Below, one piece after another: positions 20,674 to 31,929 of a stretch of 64,000 bases of DNA. How positions within the stretch are numbered: the first letter of the stretch is position 1; each line of letters begins with the position of its first letter. Under the pieces are notes generated by a model. It saw only the letters and a program-made list of their open reading frames with translations, ran no database searches and was not told the DNA's origin. This DNA comes from Symbiodinium natans (Eukaryota; Sar; Dinophyceae; Suessiales; Symbiodiniaceae). The stretch lies in the NCBI GenBank assembly GCA_905221605.1, contig CAJNDS010002779.1:1014616-1078615 (forward strand). The letters are read 5' to 3'. Made by a program: the position numbers and the translations under genes.

Positions 20674-23600
20674 ATGAGCGGCCAACCAGAGACAAAGCCA
20701 ACGTATCGGTTGATGGGACTCTTCCGGAGGGGGATCTCACAGCCGCACTCCGGTGCAAATTTTATCCCTCCGAGCAGCCATATACAGTCACAGCAACATG
20801 TCTTCCCGCAGCTTGCTACTTGCGCTGGTAGTCGCTGTGGGCGTCGGCTAGACCGAGATCGCCATCCGTACAGGGCGAGTCGGCAAGTACAAATTCAGAA
20901 TTCGTTTCATTTTGCAACTATCAACACTCAAGGCTTGATTTGGACCAGTTTGCAACAGCGCCACAAACTTCAACATGCCATTTTGGCGTGTCGCAGATAC
21001 AAGTGGGATCTTTTGGCCCTTACCGAAATGCGTGACGCACCAGGCCCCTTGGAACTGAACATGGTGTATATGGAGGAGTTCTTACTACTACACCGTGGGC
21101 GTCCAGCCTTCCTCATGCCGTATCATGTACATCGAGCCTGGTCAGACAGTGGATGTCGTTGGGAAGCGCCCAACCCCCATCTACTTGTGATGTACCTCTA
21201 CTTGCAGGAGAGGGAGTGTGCGTTCGTCGCGGTATATATTCCTTTCGGCCAATCTTATGAGCAAAGAAGGCTGCGAGCAGATGTTTACGACAGTGCCACC
21301 GCATTTCACCGGCAGTTGTGTGACGCCAAACCGTCCTGCCTTCAGATCTGGGGCGGAGATTGGAACGGCCACGTGGGCCGTGATCATCCCGACCATCCTA
21401 GCAAAAACTATGCGCTCCAGACCCCCACCACACCATCCGGCGTGGAGCAGAGACAGTGGTTGGGACAAACACAACTTCAAGTCGTGGACACGCGCTTCCG
21501 CGTGGGTCATCGTGGTACATGGTGCCACCCGCAGAATCACAAGTGGTACGAATTGGATTACTTTTGCGCTTCACCTCCTTTGGCATCACAAGTGCAGACG
21601 ATACGGACGCTCCACCTTGGCTTCTCCGACCATGTGGCTAAACAGGCGCTTTTCCATTTGGCCAAGCCTACTGCTACGGTGGTACAACGACGCCGCGCTG
21701 CCAAAACGCGTCGCATCAAGGAGGCGCAGACTCAGAACAAGGGCCCCGCAGCACCATTGAACTATCACGCTTTTCGTGGACCCAGTGAAGGAGCGAAAGC
21801 CAACCGAGGGGCCATACAACGTCTCATTCATGACACCTTGGCAGCAAAACTACCTGACCTACACACAGCTACGTCTTCCAGCTCGTCGACGCCGGCTTCA
21901 ACCACGTCTACACCATGGGAAATTTACACAGATGGTTCATGTGAAGTCGCAGTGGCTCGCCAGGGTCGTCGCAAACCGGCAGGCTGGGGCATCGCTCTTC
22001 AGAACAAAAAAGGCGCTTGGCAAATCTTTCACGGGCCTGTCGTCTTCGACCGTGGCAAAGAGGACTTCCTAGGGGCTACGCTGGCTTCTAACAATACAGC
22101 CGAGCTCTGTGCTATAGCCCATGCAATGCGTTTCCTCCTCTATGGCACCCCCGACTCGAACGCGGCAACCATCTTCTTCGACTCCACATATGCGTACAAA
22201 ATGGCGACGGGACAATGGACACCACGATCCAACATCGCCTTGGTTCATAAAGTACAAGAGCTGGTGCAGCAAGTATCAGCTATGCGCACCCTTCACTGGC
22301 AACACGTGTACGGTCATACGGGCATTGAGGGCAATGAAAAAGCTGACAGAGCCGCCGATAGAGGAGCGCGTGGCGAGATGTCTTGGTGGCCCCGTCGACG
22401 TTTGGCTCTCCGACAGCATCACCGCCACAATGCAGATACCTCATCTTCTACCTCTCGTCCCGCCTTCTCGTCACCGACGCTGCCGGCCATGACCTGGACC
22501 GAATTCTCCAACATCTTGGTTGAAGCCACGGAACAAGTTGTGGGTCGAGGTCGCCCTAACAGCGTGTCCTCCTTTTACACCGAAGCGGACATGGAGCACA
22601 TCCAGCAGCTGATGCAGAAGCAAGCCGCCTTATGGCAGCAAGTGCAGCATAGTCGTGGGCTACCTCATGAAGCTACCCTTCGCCAACAACTCAGTACGGC
22701 CAAGAAGGCGGTACGCGACTACAAACAAGAAGCGCGCAACAGATGGGTAATGTCTATCATCCACACCTTGGAACAAGCTGTCGCCGTCCACGACATGAGC
22801 ACCTTTTACCGTACACTTCCCAAACTGGGTATTTATATGGACGGACACAGTCGAGAAGGTAGAGAGGCCTTCACCCTTCAGGAGGCCTTTGACCACTTCA
22901 AACAGACCATGAATGGTCCACTCCCTGTGTCTCCTGACACTCTAGATGACAATATGGGACCAGCTGTTCCGGAAGCTTCATGGTTAGCCGAGGTTCCCGA
23001 GCGACCCGAAGTGGAAGAAGCAATGGCGGCTATGCGCGAGGCAGCGCCGGGTCGCGACGAAGTGACTGTCATGATGCTACGTGTGTCGGGAGAACTGGGT
23101 ATACAAGTCATCACCGGCATCGTACAACGCCTATGGGCCCATCCAGATGCAGATTGGGAGGAGTCTTTGCACCAAGCCATTGGAATCTGCTTGTGGAAGC
23201 GGAAAGGAGAGAGATCGGACTTGAATCAACATCGCCTGATAGTTCTCTTATCCATTATGTCCCGCTTGATGGCCCGCATCTTGGCAATGCGCTTGCGACG
23301 GCATGTCGAAGATGCTCAGAGTCTCCCGGCCTATCAATGGGGCTTTCGACCCAATCGCTGTACCCTGGACGTCATATTAATCTTACGTATGCTCATTGAC
23401 CTTGCCTCTGAAGTCCTCCCACGAGACCGTGCGCTACCTGCTGACCATGACCCTCTTCAATTGGTCCTATTGGATATTCAAAAAGCCTATCCCTCGATCA
23501 ACCGTGAAGCAGCTTGGACGGTGTTCACTCGACACTTTGGTATTCCGCAGCGGACCCTTCACCTTTTACAGACACTTCACACCAAGACAGTATACGTTAT

Positions 23601-25383
23601 CCGCATTCGAGCTGGCCTTTCTTCAGAATTTCAAGCTGACAAGGGATTCCGTGAAGGCTGTCCCTCCTCGCCAATATGCTTTAACATGTTCCACACGTTG
23701 CCCATGGAAGAGCTCGTTCGAAAGGCATCCAGCCAGTGGGAAGTGCCAGGTGTTCAACTCTTCTCGCGGCGTGGGCGTCCTCTTTCCAAACGAGCACGTC
23801 ACCAACAAGAACATCGCGAACATGCAGAGGTATTGGACACTTTAAACTTGCTTGTGGCCCTGTTTGCGGATGATACGACCCTCATCACGCGACAAAGCCG
23901 AGCCCAGGACATTGAACGCTTGGCAGTACAAACGCTGAAGACATGGGGGCAAACGGTACATCCTGGCAAAACCGAGCGTCTTGTAATTCAGCCGGGTCCT
24001 CCGCCCCCTCACCATGAACAACATGTCAGGTTCTTAGGAGCTTGGTTAGAACCCGACGGCAACACCACAGTGGACACCGATCACCGACTCGGCAAAGCGA
24101 AGCTATTGTGGCGCAAGGTCTACGCTCAACTTCCTCGCCTTGGATTATCGCCGCCAGTACAAGCTCGCCTCATACAAGCAACAGTGGTCGCCTCCCTTCT
24201 CTACGGCTGCGAAACACGCCCCTTCAGCATGTTGGAAGTGAAAAAGTACCAGACCTTCATCAACACGGTCTCTTTTGGTCTCCTACGCCAACGTCGACGC
24301 AATATGAGAGCAGACAAGCGTACCATGTCCGACTTGCGGCACGAGCTACAGCTAGACACCGTCCACAACATGATCGGAACCCGCACTCTTCGTTTCTTGG
24401 GCCACGTCGTCAGGAAACCCGACGCGGCGTTAGAAAAGCAAGTCTTGTTCGCCTGGTTGGTTCCCGAAGCTACGCTACCTGCTTGTAAACGCGGCCACCA
24501 GCTGCGCCACCACTATTGGAAGCTTCTTGGTCAAGTACGTGTTCTGCTAGAAGAGGACCCTCATACATGGCCTTCCAAATGGGTGGCCCTTGCTCAAGAG
24601 GACGAAGGTCGCACGTGGTCTGCTACCGTCAAGCTATGGCAACGAGCTCAACGGAACAAAGATGCCGAGGACCGTTGGGAAGCACGACATGCGCCGGGTG
24701 GAAAACGTGACAAACAGCTTGCTCGAGCGCAAGAACGAGCAAATGCAGTTCATGGTGTGCTACCCGGAGCAAACGGAAAGTACCTCTGCCCGCACTGTGG
24801 AGTGGAAATGTTTCTACGATCTCTCAAAAAGCACGTCGAGCCATGTGGACGACTTCCTCCGGAACAACGACTGGTTCTTGCTCGTCGCCGTGCACAACGT
24901 CAGGATGCTCGTCGTGCACCGGAGCCTCCACCGCCAGCGGCCGCACCGCCAGCGGCACCAGTTCCTGCTGCACAAGCTGAAGCGCGAGCAGCCCCCAAAG
25001 CTCGCCCCAACCGTCTACGCCGTCGCCTCCGTCTTCGAGGCAAACAACCTCCGCCGGGACGACGCCAGCGCGATCCTCAGCGACAACTTTGTGCCCAAGA
25101 ACTGCCATTACCAGCAGCCCCACCAGGCTGGAACCGGCCTCTCACCTGTTTCTTTTGCCTGCAAGAATTTCCCGGCAAGGCACAGTGCTGTAAACATATA
25201 CGATGCTGCAAGAAGATGCCCTACCAAATGTGGATTGACCGGGTCCGGCAAGTCTGTTCAACAGTTACCATCACCGACTTTAAATGTCGCTTTTGCCACT
25301 GCCCATTTTGGACGGCTCACGCCCGCGGGCGTCACAGTGTAGTCTGCAGACAGCGTCGCGTTGCGGAGGGCCTTGCAGTTTAG
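20674..25383 (+). CDS. Polyprotein: endonuclease, RNase H, reverse transcriptase, zinc fingers (element E)
   Basis: This 1,569-residue ORF starts at ATG 20,674. The endonuclease (about 75-335) has E118 in LTEMRD, D229 and N231 in GGDWNGH, and D319-H320 in FSDHV. RNase H type I follows (about 415-570) with D420 (YTDGS), E477 (NTAEL), D503 (FFDS), H548 (GHTG) and D558 (EKAD), so all expected catalytic residues are present. The RT (about 775-1,100) has D934 in LLDIQKAYPSINREAAW and D1066-D1067 in FADDTTLI. Three Cys/His finger-like motifs lie at about 1,369, 1,490 and 1,535 (CPHCG, CFFCLQEF, CRFCHCPF). A Pro-Ala-Arg-rich linker precedes the last two. RNase H between endonuclease and RT is unusual, because RNase H normally follows the RT in LINEs. 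Confidence 0.92.
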   Translation: MSGQPETKPTYRLMGLFRRGISQPHSGANFIPPSSHIQSQQHVFPQLATCAGSRCGRRLDRDRHPYRASRQVQIQNSFHFATINTQGLIWTSLQQRHKLQHAILACRRYKWDLLALTEMRDAPGPLELNMVYMEEFLLLHRGRPAFLMPYHVHRAWSDSGCRWEAPNPHLLVMYLYLQERECAFVAVYIPFGQSYEQRRLRADVYDSATAFHRQLCDAKPSCLQIWGGDWNGHVGRDHPDHPSKNYALQTPTTPSGVEQRQWLGQTQLQVVDTRFRVGHRGTWCHPQNHKWYELDYFCASPPLASQVQTIRTLHLGFSDHVAKQALFHLAKPTATVVQRRRAAKTRRIKEAQTQNKGPAAPLNYHAFRGPSEGAKANRGAIQRLIHDTLAAKLPDLHTATSSSSSTPASTTSTPWEIYTDGSCEVAVARQGRRKPAGWGIALQNKKGAWQIFHGPVVFDRGKEDFLGATLASNNTAELCAIAHAMRFLLYGTPDSNAATIFFDSTYAYKMATGQWTPRSNIALVHKVQELVQQVSAMRTLHWQHVYGHTGIEGNEKADRAADRGARGEMSWWPRRRLALRQHHRHNADTSSSTSRPAFSSPTLPAMTWTEFSNILVEATEQVVGRGRPNSVSSFYTEADMEHIQQLMQKQAALWQQVQHSRGLPHEATLRQQLSTAKKAVRDYKQEARNRWVMSIIHTLEQAVAVHDMSTFYRTLPKLGIYMDGHSREGREAFTLQEAFDHFKQTMNGPLPVSPDTLDDNMGPAVPEASWLAEVPERPEVEEAMAAMREAAPGRDEVTVMMLRVSGELGIQVITGIVQRLWAHPDADWEESLHQAIGICLWKRKGERSDLNQHRLIVLLSIMSRLMARILAMRLRRHVEDAQSLPAYQWGFRPNRCTLDVILILRMLIDLASEVLPRDRALPADHDPLQLVLLDIQKAYPSINREAAWTVFTRHFGIPQRTLHLLQTLHTKTVYVIRIRAGLSSEFQADKGFREGCPSSPICFNMFHTLPMEELVRKASSQWEVPGVQLFSRRGRPLSKRARHQQEHREHAEVLDTLNLLVALFADDTTLITRQSRAQDIERLAVQTLKTWGQTVHPGKTERLVIQPGPPPPHHEQHVRFLGAWLEPDGNTTVDTDHRLGKAKLLWRKVYAQLPRLGLSPPVQARLIQATVVASLLYGCETRPFSMLEVKKYQTFINTVSFGLLRQRRRNMRADKRTMSDLRHELQLDTVHNMIGTRTLRFLGHVVRKPDAALEKQVLFAWLVPEATLPACKRGHQLRHHYWKLLGQVRVLLEEDPHTWPSKWVALAQEDEGRTWSATVKLWQRAQRNKDAEDRWEARHAPGGKRDKQLARAQERANAVHGVLPGANGKYLCPHCGVEMFLRSLKKHVEPCGRLPPEQRLVLARRRAQRQDARRAPEPPPPAAAPPAAPVPAAQAEARAAPKARPNRLRRRLRLRGKQPPPGRRQRDPQRQLCAQELPLPAAPPGWNRPLTCFFCLQEFPGKAQCCKHIRCCKKMPYQMWIDRVRQVCSTVTITDFKCRFCHCPFWTAHARGRHSVVCRQRRVAEGLAV

Positions 25384-25393
25384 CCCCTGAGCC

Positions 25394-26092
25394 ATGCCGC
25401 CCAATTTCCTGACCGAGATTGAGCAGAACACCTCCAGCTCTGCGATGGCCCCTCGAACCAAGCGTAGGGCCGACGCAAACGGCCAAATTGCGGCTGAGCA
25501 GCAAGGCCCGGACAACCACCTGCTTCAAGACCTTCTCCGCTTCACCCTCTACCGCTCCCAGGATGTGGCCATGCTCATGCGATCTTGTGGCTTTGCACTT
25601 CTTCTGGTCAGCGAGGAGCTCAAGGACAAAGTGGTCAAGGCCATGGCAGCGTATGAGGACAAGCTCACAGAACAACACAACGGTGACGTGTCCGCCGCTA
25701 GGAACAAAGCCAAAGCAGAACGACGACCACTACCCCCCCATCCATGGGGATTCCGCAAATACTATACATTTATCGTGCTGATGAACGTGCTGAAGGGCGC
25801 CCTTCCGTCCACAGCTTCGGAGGCCCTCGAAGCTGTCGCGGCTCTCATAGAGCTGTCTGAGGAGGCCATCGACATACAGGTGGCAGCATGTCAGACGAAA
25901 TTTCGTAGCCCGCTCCAGGGCCGAGTTTGGAAGTTTGCTCTGCTTCCGACGGCGGCTATGACTCAAGACACTAAGAACCATATCTCCACCTTGTTGCACG
26001 CCAAGTTCGAAGGCGTTCGCTTTGAAGTGGCGCGTGAAAGCCAAACCGAACTAGAGAGCAAGTTGTGGCAGCGACTGCAGACCAACAAGTGA
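25394..26092 (+). CDS. Accessory ORF of element E
   Basis: This 232-residue protein starts at an ATG ten bases after the polymerase stop, in a different frame. The tight spacing suggests reinitiation or coupled translation from one RNA. A basic patch (APRTKRRA) lies near residue 18. Predicted helices include EELKDKVVKAMAAYEDKL. The second half (GRVWKFALLPTA to the end) matches the accessory ORF of element F. Any relation to the B/C/D accessory proteins is only suggestive. I recognise no named domain; a role in RNA binding or chaperoning is an inference from position. Confidence 0.8.
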   Translation: MPPNFLTEIEQNTSSSAMAPRTKRRADANGQIAAEQQGPDNHLLQDLLRFTLYRSQDVAMLMRSCGFALLLVSEELKDKVVKAMAAYEDKLTEQHNGDVSAARNKAKAERRPLPPHPWGFRKYYTFIVLMNVLKGALPSTASEALEAVAALIELSEEAIDIQVAACQTKFRSPLQGRVWKFALLPTAAMTQDTKNHISTLLHAKFEGVRFEVARESQTELESKLWQRLQTNK

Positions 26093-26365
26093 GTTTACGA
26101 GCCTTGAGACGCCTGGCAGCTTGTGTGGGGATGGACCCTCCACATGCTTATGCCAGACGTGTGTGCATTTTCCACTGCATGCTTCGAGTTCCTTTTTGCA
26201 TATCTTTACTTTTGCTTGCAGCTGTCCCCGAGGGGTTTGCTGCCTTTCAACTTCCTGCCTCGCGATCTCGGACAAGAGCGGCGCGGCACCCTGACGGCCT
26301 GGTGTGTCGTCGGGGAACAAGAGGGACTCGCAGCAGCGCTTTCGCTGTGAGTCTCCGTCGAAGGC

Positions 26366-29300
26366 ATGTGCGTTGTCTTCAATACACTTTTCTCTCATGG
26401 CTGGGATGTGCAGGTCACGGCATGTACAGTGGCTTCTACCTGCTTACCAACATCCTCTTCACGCGTGTTCTTTCACACTGCACGATTCTTGGCTCCATGT
26501 GCCGCTCAGGCACGCGGTCGCCGGAGGAACCGTTTCAGACGCACTTTTCGCCAGTCATATCGGCTACCGATCTCGCTGGGTTTGAAGGTGGGATGCATCA
26601 ACACTCAAGGTCTACGATGGGATCTCACTTCACATGCAGAGAAGCTTAAGGCTCTTCTTCTACTTGCACGCCAGCAGAATACAGATGTTGTAATGCTCAC
26701 GGAGTTGCACTACGACGAAACTGTGCAGTTACGCTTTCAGGTGGTTTACATGGAGGAATGGTTGCTGATTTGCAGAGGACAGGTGGGGCTTTTGCTGAGA
26801 AATTCGGTGGCTCAGCTTTGGGAGCAGCAAGGGCGACCCTCCTTCGCTTTAGATGCTTCAGACAGGCTAGCTGGGATTGCAGTTTGCATTCATGGTCGCA
26901 AGTTGGCTCTTGTTAGCATGTACTCTCCTGCAGGGGCGGATGTGGGTTCAAAACGACGACATTACACACATGCGCAGCAGCTTGCAACATGCTGAAAGAT
27001 GAGACTCTTGAGATATGTATCGGTGGAGACTTCAATGGTCACATTGGTGTCAACGATGGCTTTGGGCAACAGGTGGGTAACAAAGGGTTGCAGACTCCTA
27101 CAACTTTGGGAGGCAGGCTGCTAAAGGAGTTTGTGGCGACTTCGGATCTTGTCCATCTTGACTCATGGAAACCCATTAAGCACAGGGGGACTTGGCGGCA
27201 TGCAAGGACTTCTCAATGGTATGAACTTGATGGTTTTTTGTTGTCTTCTTCACTTTACACTGCAGTTCAGCCGGGCATGAGCACGTTTTCTACTTCGGGC
27301 ATCTTATCCGATCATATGGGCAAGCGAATGCATCTACACTTGGGATCTCTTGAGAAGCATGCGGTTCGTAAGGCTCGTAAGATGCTCTGGAAACGTCGGT
27401 CGCGAGGACGTGTCGTGGCAGATCAGAAAGAGACGAGAGTACGTTGCAATGCATCGGCGCTGCGGGGTAACTCTGCGGAAACACTTCATCGTATCGAGCA
27501 GTGCCAGAAGCTTGTGGAGTCTTGCATGGACGAGTTGCAGGTCTCGCCGGTGCCTGCGGCACCGGCTACTGTTGAAGGTTGGGAGGAGCAAGATGCTTCT
27601 GCTCTTCATATATACACAGACGGAGGTGCTCCTCCTATATTTCGGGACAACAAGGTGCAGGTTCCCTCTACAGCTGGATGGGGTCTCGCGGCCTGGCTTG
27701 CAGGTGACGTGCAGGACTACTTTGGCCCCGTGGTATGTTCCCCGACCGAATCTGGCTTTCTTGGTGCCCAGCGAGCTACGAACAATACTGGAGAACTGTC
27801 GGCAGTCATCAAGGCCTTCCAGCTGGCTTTGTCGCAGGCTTCTAGTATCTCTGCCTTGCACATTCACTTCGATTCGCAGTATGCTTGCAATGTTGCCCAA
27901 GGACTATGGAAGGTCAACAAAAAAGCAGTACTGGCTCGGCGTGCGCAAAAGCTTTGGTGTCGTGCAAAACAGCTCTTTCCGGTGCATTGGCACTGGGTTA
28001 AAGGGCATACTGGGAATCGTGGCAACGAACGTGCAGATGATTGTGCGACAATGGGGAAGAATGGCCAGTGGCAAGACTTGCCGGGTCACTGCAGTTTACG
28101 TGCGGAGTTGGGTCTCAAGTCGGCGACGCGGAGGAGGTTGCAAGGCAAACAGCCTCCTGTTGCTTCTCAAGTTGCTTCCAATGTCGTTCCACCTCCTGAA
28201 GTAGACTGGGCAGAGCTTTCTCAACTTTTGGTTGGTTGTGTTGACATCTTGCAAAGACAAACGTCGAGGTGCTCCTCTTTCGCGTAGCGACAAAGAGAAA
28301 CTGTTGGTGCTTGACAACGAGATTTCTGGGGCTTGGGAGAGGGTTCGCAGACACCAAGGTCTTCCAGAGGAGACAGAAAGTCTTGCTGCGTGGAAGTTAG
28401 CGCGACGTCGCAGGAAGGACTTTCTGAAAGGAAGTCGGAAGAGATTTGTGTCGGAGCAGATACGCGACATGCAGCAGAGTATGAACCTTGGTGATTGGCA
28501 TTCTTTTTATCGCAGTCTTCGCTCTTTGGGAGTACCAGTGGAAGGAGTGAACTACTCCGGTGCGGCGCCTTTTTCACTTGATACGTTGCGCGCTCACAAC
28601 ATGACGGTCTCGTCACAGGCTCTCAAAGTGGAGGATGGTTTCATTCGTCAACAAGTCAAGCAGAGACCCGTTCGGCACGAATTGGGGCTCACTCCTTCTC
28701 GTGCAGAGTTCAACCAAGCTCTAGAAGCTGTGCGAGAATCCTCACCTGGGAAGGACGGAGTTACCATCAACATGTTGCGCTTGGCAGGGGATTGAGTGCA
28801 GGAGCAGCTTTATCGTATTGTCTGCGTGATGTTCCATCGACCGGCTCATGAGTGGGACAAGCAACTTCGTGATGGCCTGGGCATCTCTTTGTACAAAGGG
28901 GAGGGGTCAAGGGAGGACCTTGATTGTTACAGGACCATTATTTTGCTGCCTATTCTGTCTAGAGTATTGGGACGTATTCTCTCTGTTCGCATCATGTCGT
29001 TCGCTGAGGAGGAGCAACTGCTTTCTGGTTGTCAGTGGGGCAATCGGAAGCATCGTTCTGTGCAGGACGCCTTGTTTGTGGTACGTATGGTAACGGAAAT
29101 GGCGGCTGAAGTTTCGCATGTTCCAGGTGCTTGCTTAGCTGTCGAGTCTGCTTTGGTGTTGGTTTTCTTCGATATTCGCAAGGCTTTTCCTAGTGTTGAT
29201 CGTACAGCGGCTTTTGAGCTCTTCGCGCGGCTCGGCTTCCCACAGCCGTTGTTACAGGCGCTGGACGCGCTTCATTCAGGAACTTCCTATCAGGCTTGCG

Positions 29301-31175
29301 CTTCGGAAGGGCTTTCCCAGCCTTATAAGCTTACAGCTGGCTTTAGGGAGGGGTGCAGCACGTCTCCAGGCTTGTACACGATTTTCCATGATTTCGTCAC
29401 GCAGGATTTTGCCAAAAGACTGGATGCGCTCAGGAAAGAGTGCCCAGAGCATTTTGTGGAACTGCGCTCGCTCTGGGGCAGGCGCTTTAACCGGCGCGTC
29501 AACCGGAGCAATCGGCCTCGCTCAAGAATGCTTCGCAACTTCAGGTTTGGAAACTCTTGTCCATCATGTTTGCTGACGATACCTCTCTTCTGTTACGAGA
29601 AAGTGGCAGAGAGGAAGCAGAACGGCTTTTGGCATCGACGTTGCGCGACTGGGGTGAGGTCATTAAACCAAGCAAGACGAAGCGGGTACTCATCCATCCC
29701 TCTGGCGCAGATGAACGAAATGGTTTTCGCCGTAATGCGCGGTTGCTGGGAGGAATTCTTTCCTACCATGGGTTATATGCCCAGGACGATGCTCACAGAC
29801 TTCAATGTGCCAAGCGCATTTGGCGCAACCTTTACCAGCAAATGCCTAGATACGGCCTTTCGCCGCGAATGCAGGGCCGTCTGGTGGAAGCTGCAGTCAT
29901 ACGGGCACTGGTTTTCGGTACCGAATCCAGGGTGGTTTCGAGTGCCACTCTTCACCAGTGGCAGACTTTCCTTCACACGATTGCACGGGGTCTATGCGGT
30001 CAGCGCTTGAGTGAGATGCAGAATGCAACCTGACTCAACAGGATCTTTTACGCAAGTTGGGACTCCGCAACATTCATACATATGTTGCGCTGGGGCAGCT
30101 GAGATTTCTAGGGCATTTAGCTCGGTTGCCAAACGATCGTATGGAATGTCACCTTCTATTCGCTTGGTCACCCAGGGAATCTTTACATCCTTCGTGCAAA
30201 CGTACGCCCAACACCCGACAAGCTTTGTGGTCCAGACTTGATGACTTGCGCAAGTTCTTACAGCTTCCAGTCGAGGGGTGGCACCAGCAGTGGTTACAGT
30301 TGGCACAAGCAGAGGATGGTGCCATGTGGGAATCGCTTCTTAGACGTTGGTTTTCTTCACAAGACGATCTGGCAGCTCAAGACACATGGGCGGCCAGACA
30401 CGCGGATGCAGCGCGACAAGCCCGCCAAGAGGCTGCAGCAGCAAGAGCGTATGAGGAGCTGGGGGCAGTAAGAAGAGCAGATGGACGCTACTCTTGTGGT
30501 CGACAGGGTTGCAGCTACGTGTCGTCTTTGAAGAGCATGAGACAGCATGACGTGGTCTGTCAAACTCTCACGGTGGATCAGAGGCAACAACGTGCACCGT
30601 TGAACAAAGAGGAGCGCGCCGTGCGTTCCGCTGCTACATCATCGCGACGCCCTCATGTGGATCAAAATGCTTTGGCTGGTACACGTCGCAGGCTACGTTT
30701 TAAGCAGCCACGCCCGGATTCTTTTCTCAAAGGCTCCAAGGATACCACAGCGGATGATGTTGCCAGTTGCATGAACTTCGACCCGGAGCAAATAAGGCAG
30801 AAGTATGCAGACAAGCATTCGCGCAGAAAATATCGTGATGTGCGGTTGATTCGTCCAATCACACTTACTGACCTTCCCCCTCCAAGCATTCCTGCAGGTT
30901 CTTCAGCCAAAGAATGTCGCTTCTGTCGTCGTCTCTTTGATACTAAATCTGAGAGAGCTAAACGCTCGCTGGGTTGCAAGAGTATGCCTTATTCCGGCTG
31001 GCTTTACCGGGTGCGCTTTACACAGTCATACCATGACAATCGCAATTTTGCATGTGAGCACTGTGGAACGGGCTTTTGCACTCCTAAGGCTGCTGGCCGC
31101 CATTCGGTAGAATGTTCTCGTCGTCGGTCAAATACGGGACTACCACTCCACCTAGTGTGGGCTCAGCGGGGATAG
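26366..31175 (+). pseudogene. Endonuclease-RNase H-RT-zinc finger polyprotein, broken (element F)
   Basis: The endonuclease begins near 26,573 (VGCINTQGLRWD) and has GGDFNGHIG near 27,022 and LSDHMGK near 27,306. RNase H follows with YTDGG near 27,615, NTGEL near 27,785, HFDSQYA near 27,865 and GHTGNRGNERAD near 28,005, so the catalytic residues persist. The RT has GKDGVTINML near 28,750, FFDIRKAFPSVDR near 29,164 and MFADDTSLL near 29,566. Finger motifs appear near 30,490, 30,910 and 31,050. Frame changes lie near 26,995, 28,250, 29,550 and 30,030. A single in-frame TGA stands at 28,793. Confidence 0.88.
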
Positions 31176-31223
31176 TCGGAGAGCTTTTCTAGACAGCTTC
31201 TCCCTTTCTTCTCGTTTTCCCAG

Positions 31224-31917
31224 ATGGCGAGTGGCAAAGCAGCAGAGATCTTGGCCAAGGCTCAGCAGCTTCGTGCAGGTGATGGAGACCGCGCTGCGAA
31301 AAGGGCTCGCAGCGTGGAGACTCGAAATGCGTCGGCAGCATCTTCTCAGGGTGCTGGCGACACAGAGATCTTGGCACGTGCTCTTCGGTTGACTTTGTCC
31401 ACAGCAGAAAAGTGCGAAGCAGTTAGCGCCGCGGCCAACCTCGTGGTTCTCTTGCGTTCGGATGAGGACCATGCAGAAGCCCGTGTTGGAAGCTTCTCGG
31501 CTTTGGGTCAACTCGTTGCCGCCAAAGAAAGAGGGAATGGCGGAGCGCGTTCCTCACGAGCTGGGTGAGAAGCGCACGTTTATGTTCTTGACGATCATGG
31601 ACCTTGTTCGCCAGGATTCTGCTCTTCAAGATGAAGTCACACAAGAAGCCTTCAAGACGATCCTCGAGACGGATACGGCTGACTTGAGCAGATGGGTTGC
31701 ACAATGCAAGCCTCGGTATCAAGAACCGCGTGGAGGGCGACCTTGGGTATGGGAAGTATCGGTGAGCGTACTTGCAGGCGCTCCTTTCCGTGAAGCCTTG
31801 GACGCCTTGTCGGCCTCAGTGGACAGCAAGCGGTTCCTCATCGCTCCTCACAGGTGGGGACAAACACAACTACACAAGCAGGCCTGGGAGGACCTGAAGA
31901 AGCTCACAGCACAGTAA
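31224..31917 (+). pseudogene. Accessory ORF of element F, frameshifted
   Basis: The ATG at 31,224 follows the polymerase stop by 48 bases. The first frame runs to about 31,460 and the rest continues in another frame to 31,917. The second half (GRPWVWEVSVSV, then SKRFLIAP) aligns with the E accessory protein. Confidence 0.7.
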
Positions 31918-31929
31918 CCACCACCTAGT

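Larger units (their letters stand above)
20300..26092 (+). mobile_element. LINE-like retrotransposon E, coding-intact
   Basis: It carries one uninterrupted polymerase ORF followed after ten bases by an intact accessory ORF. It is the only element here with both ORFs open and is therefore the best candidate for recent activity. Its 5' end is not sharply defined. It lacks the CGGTACCG hairpins at the 3' end. Confidence 0.85.
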
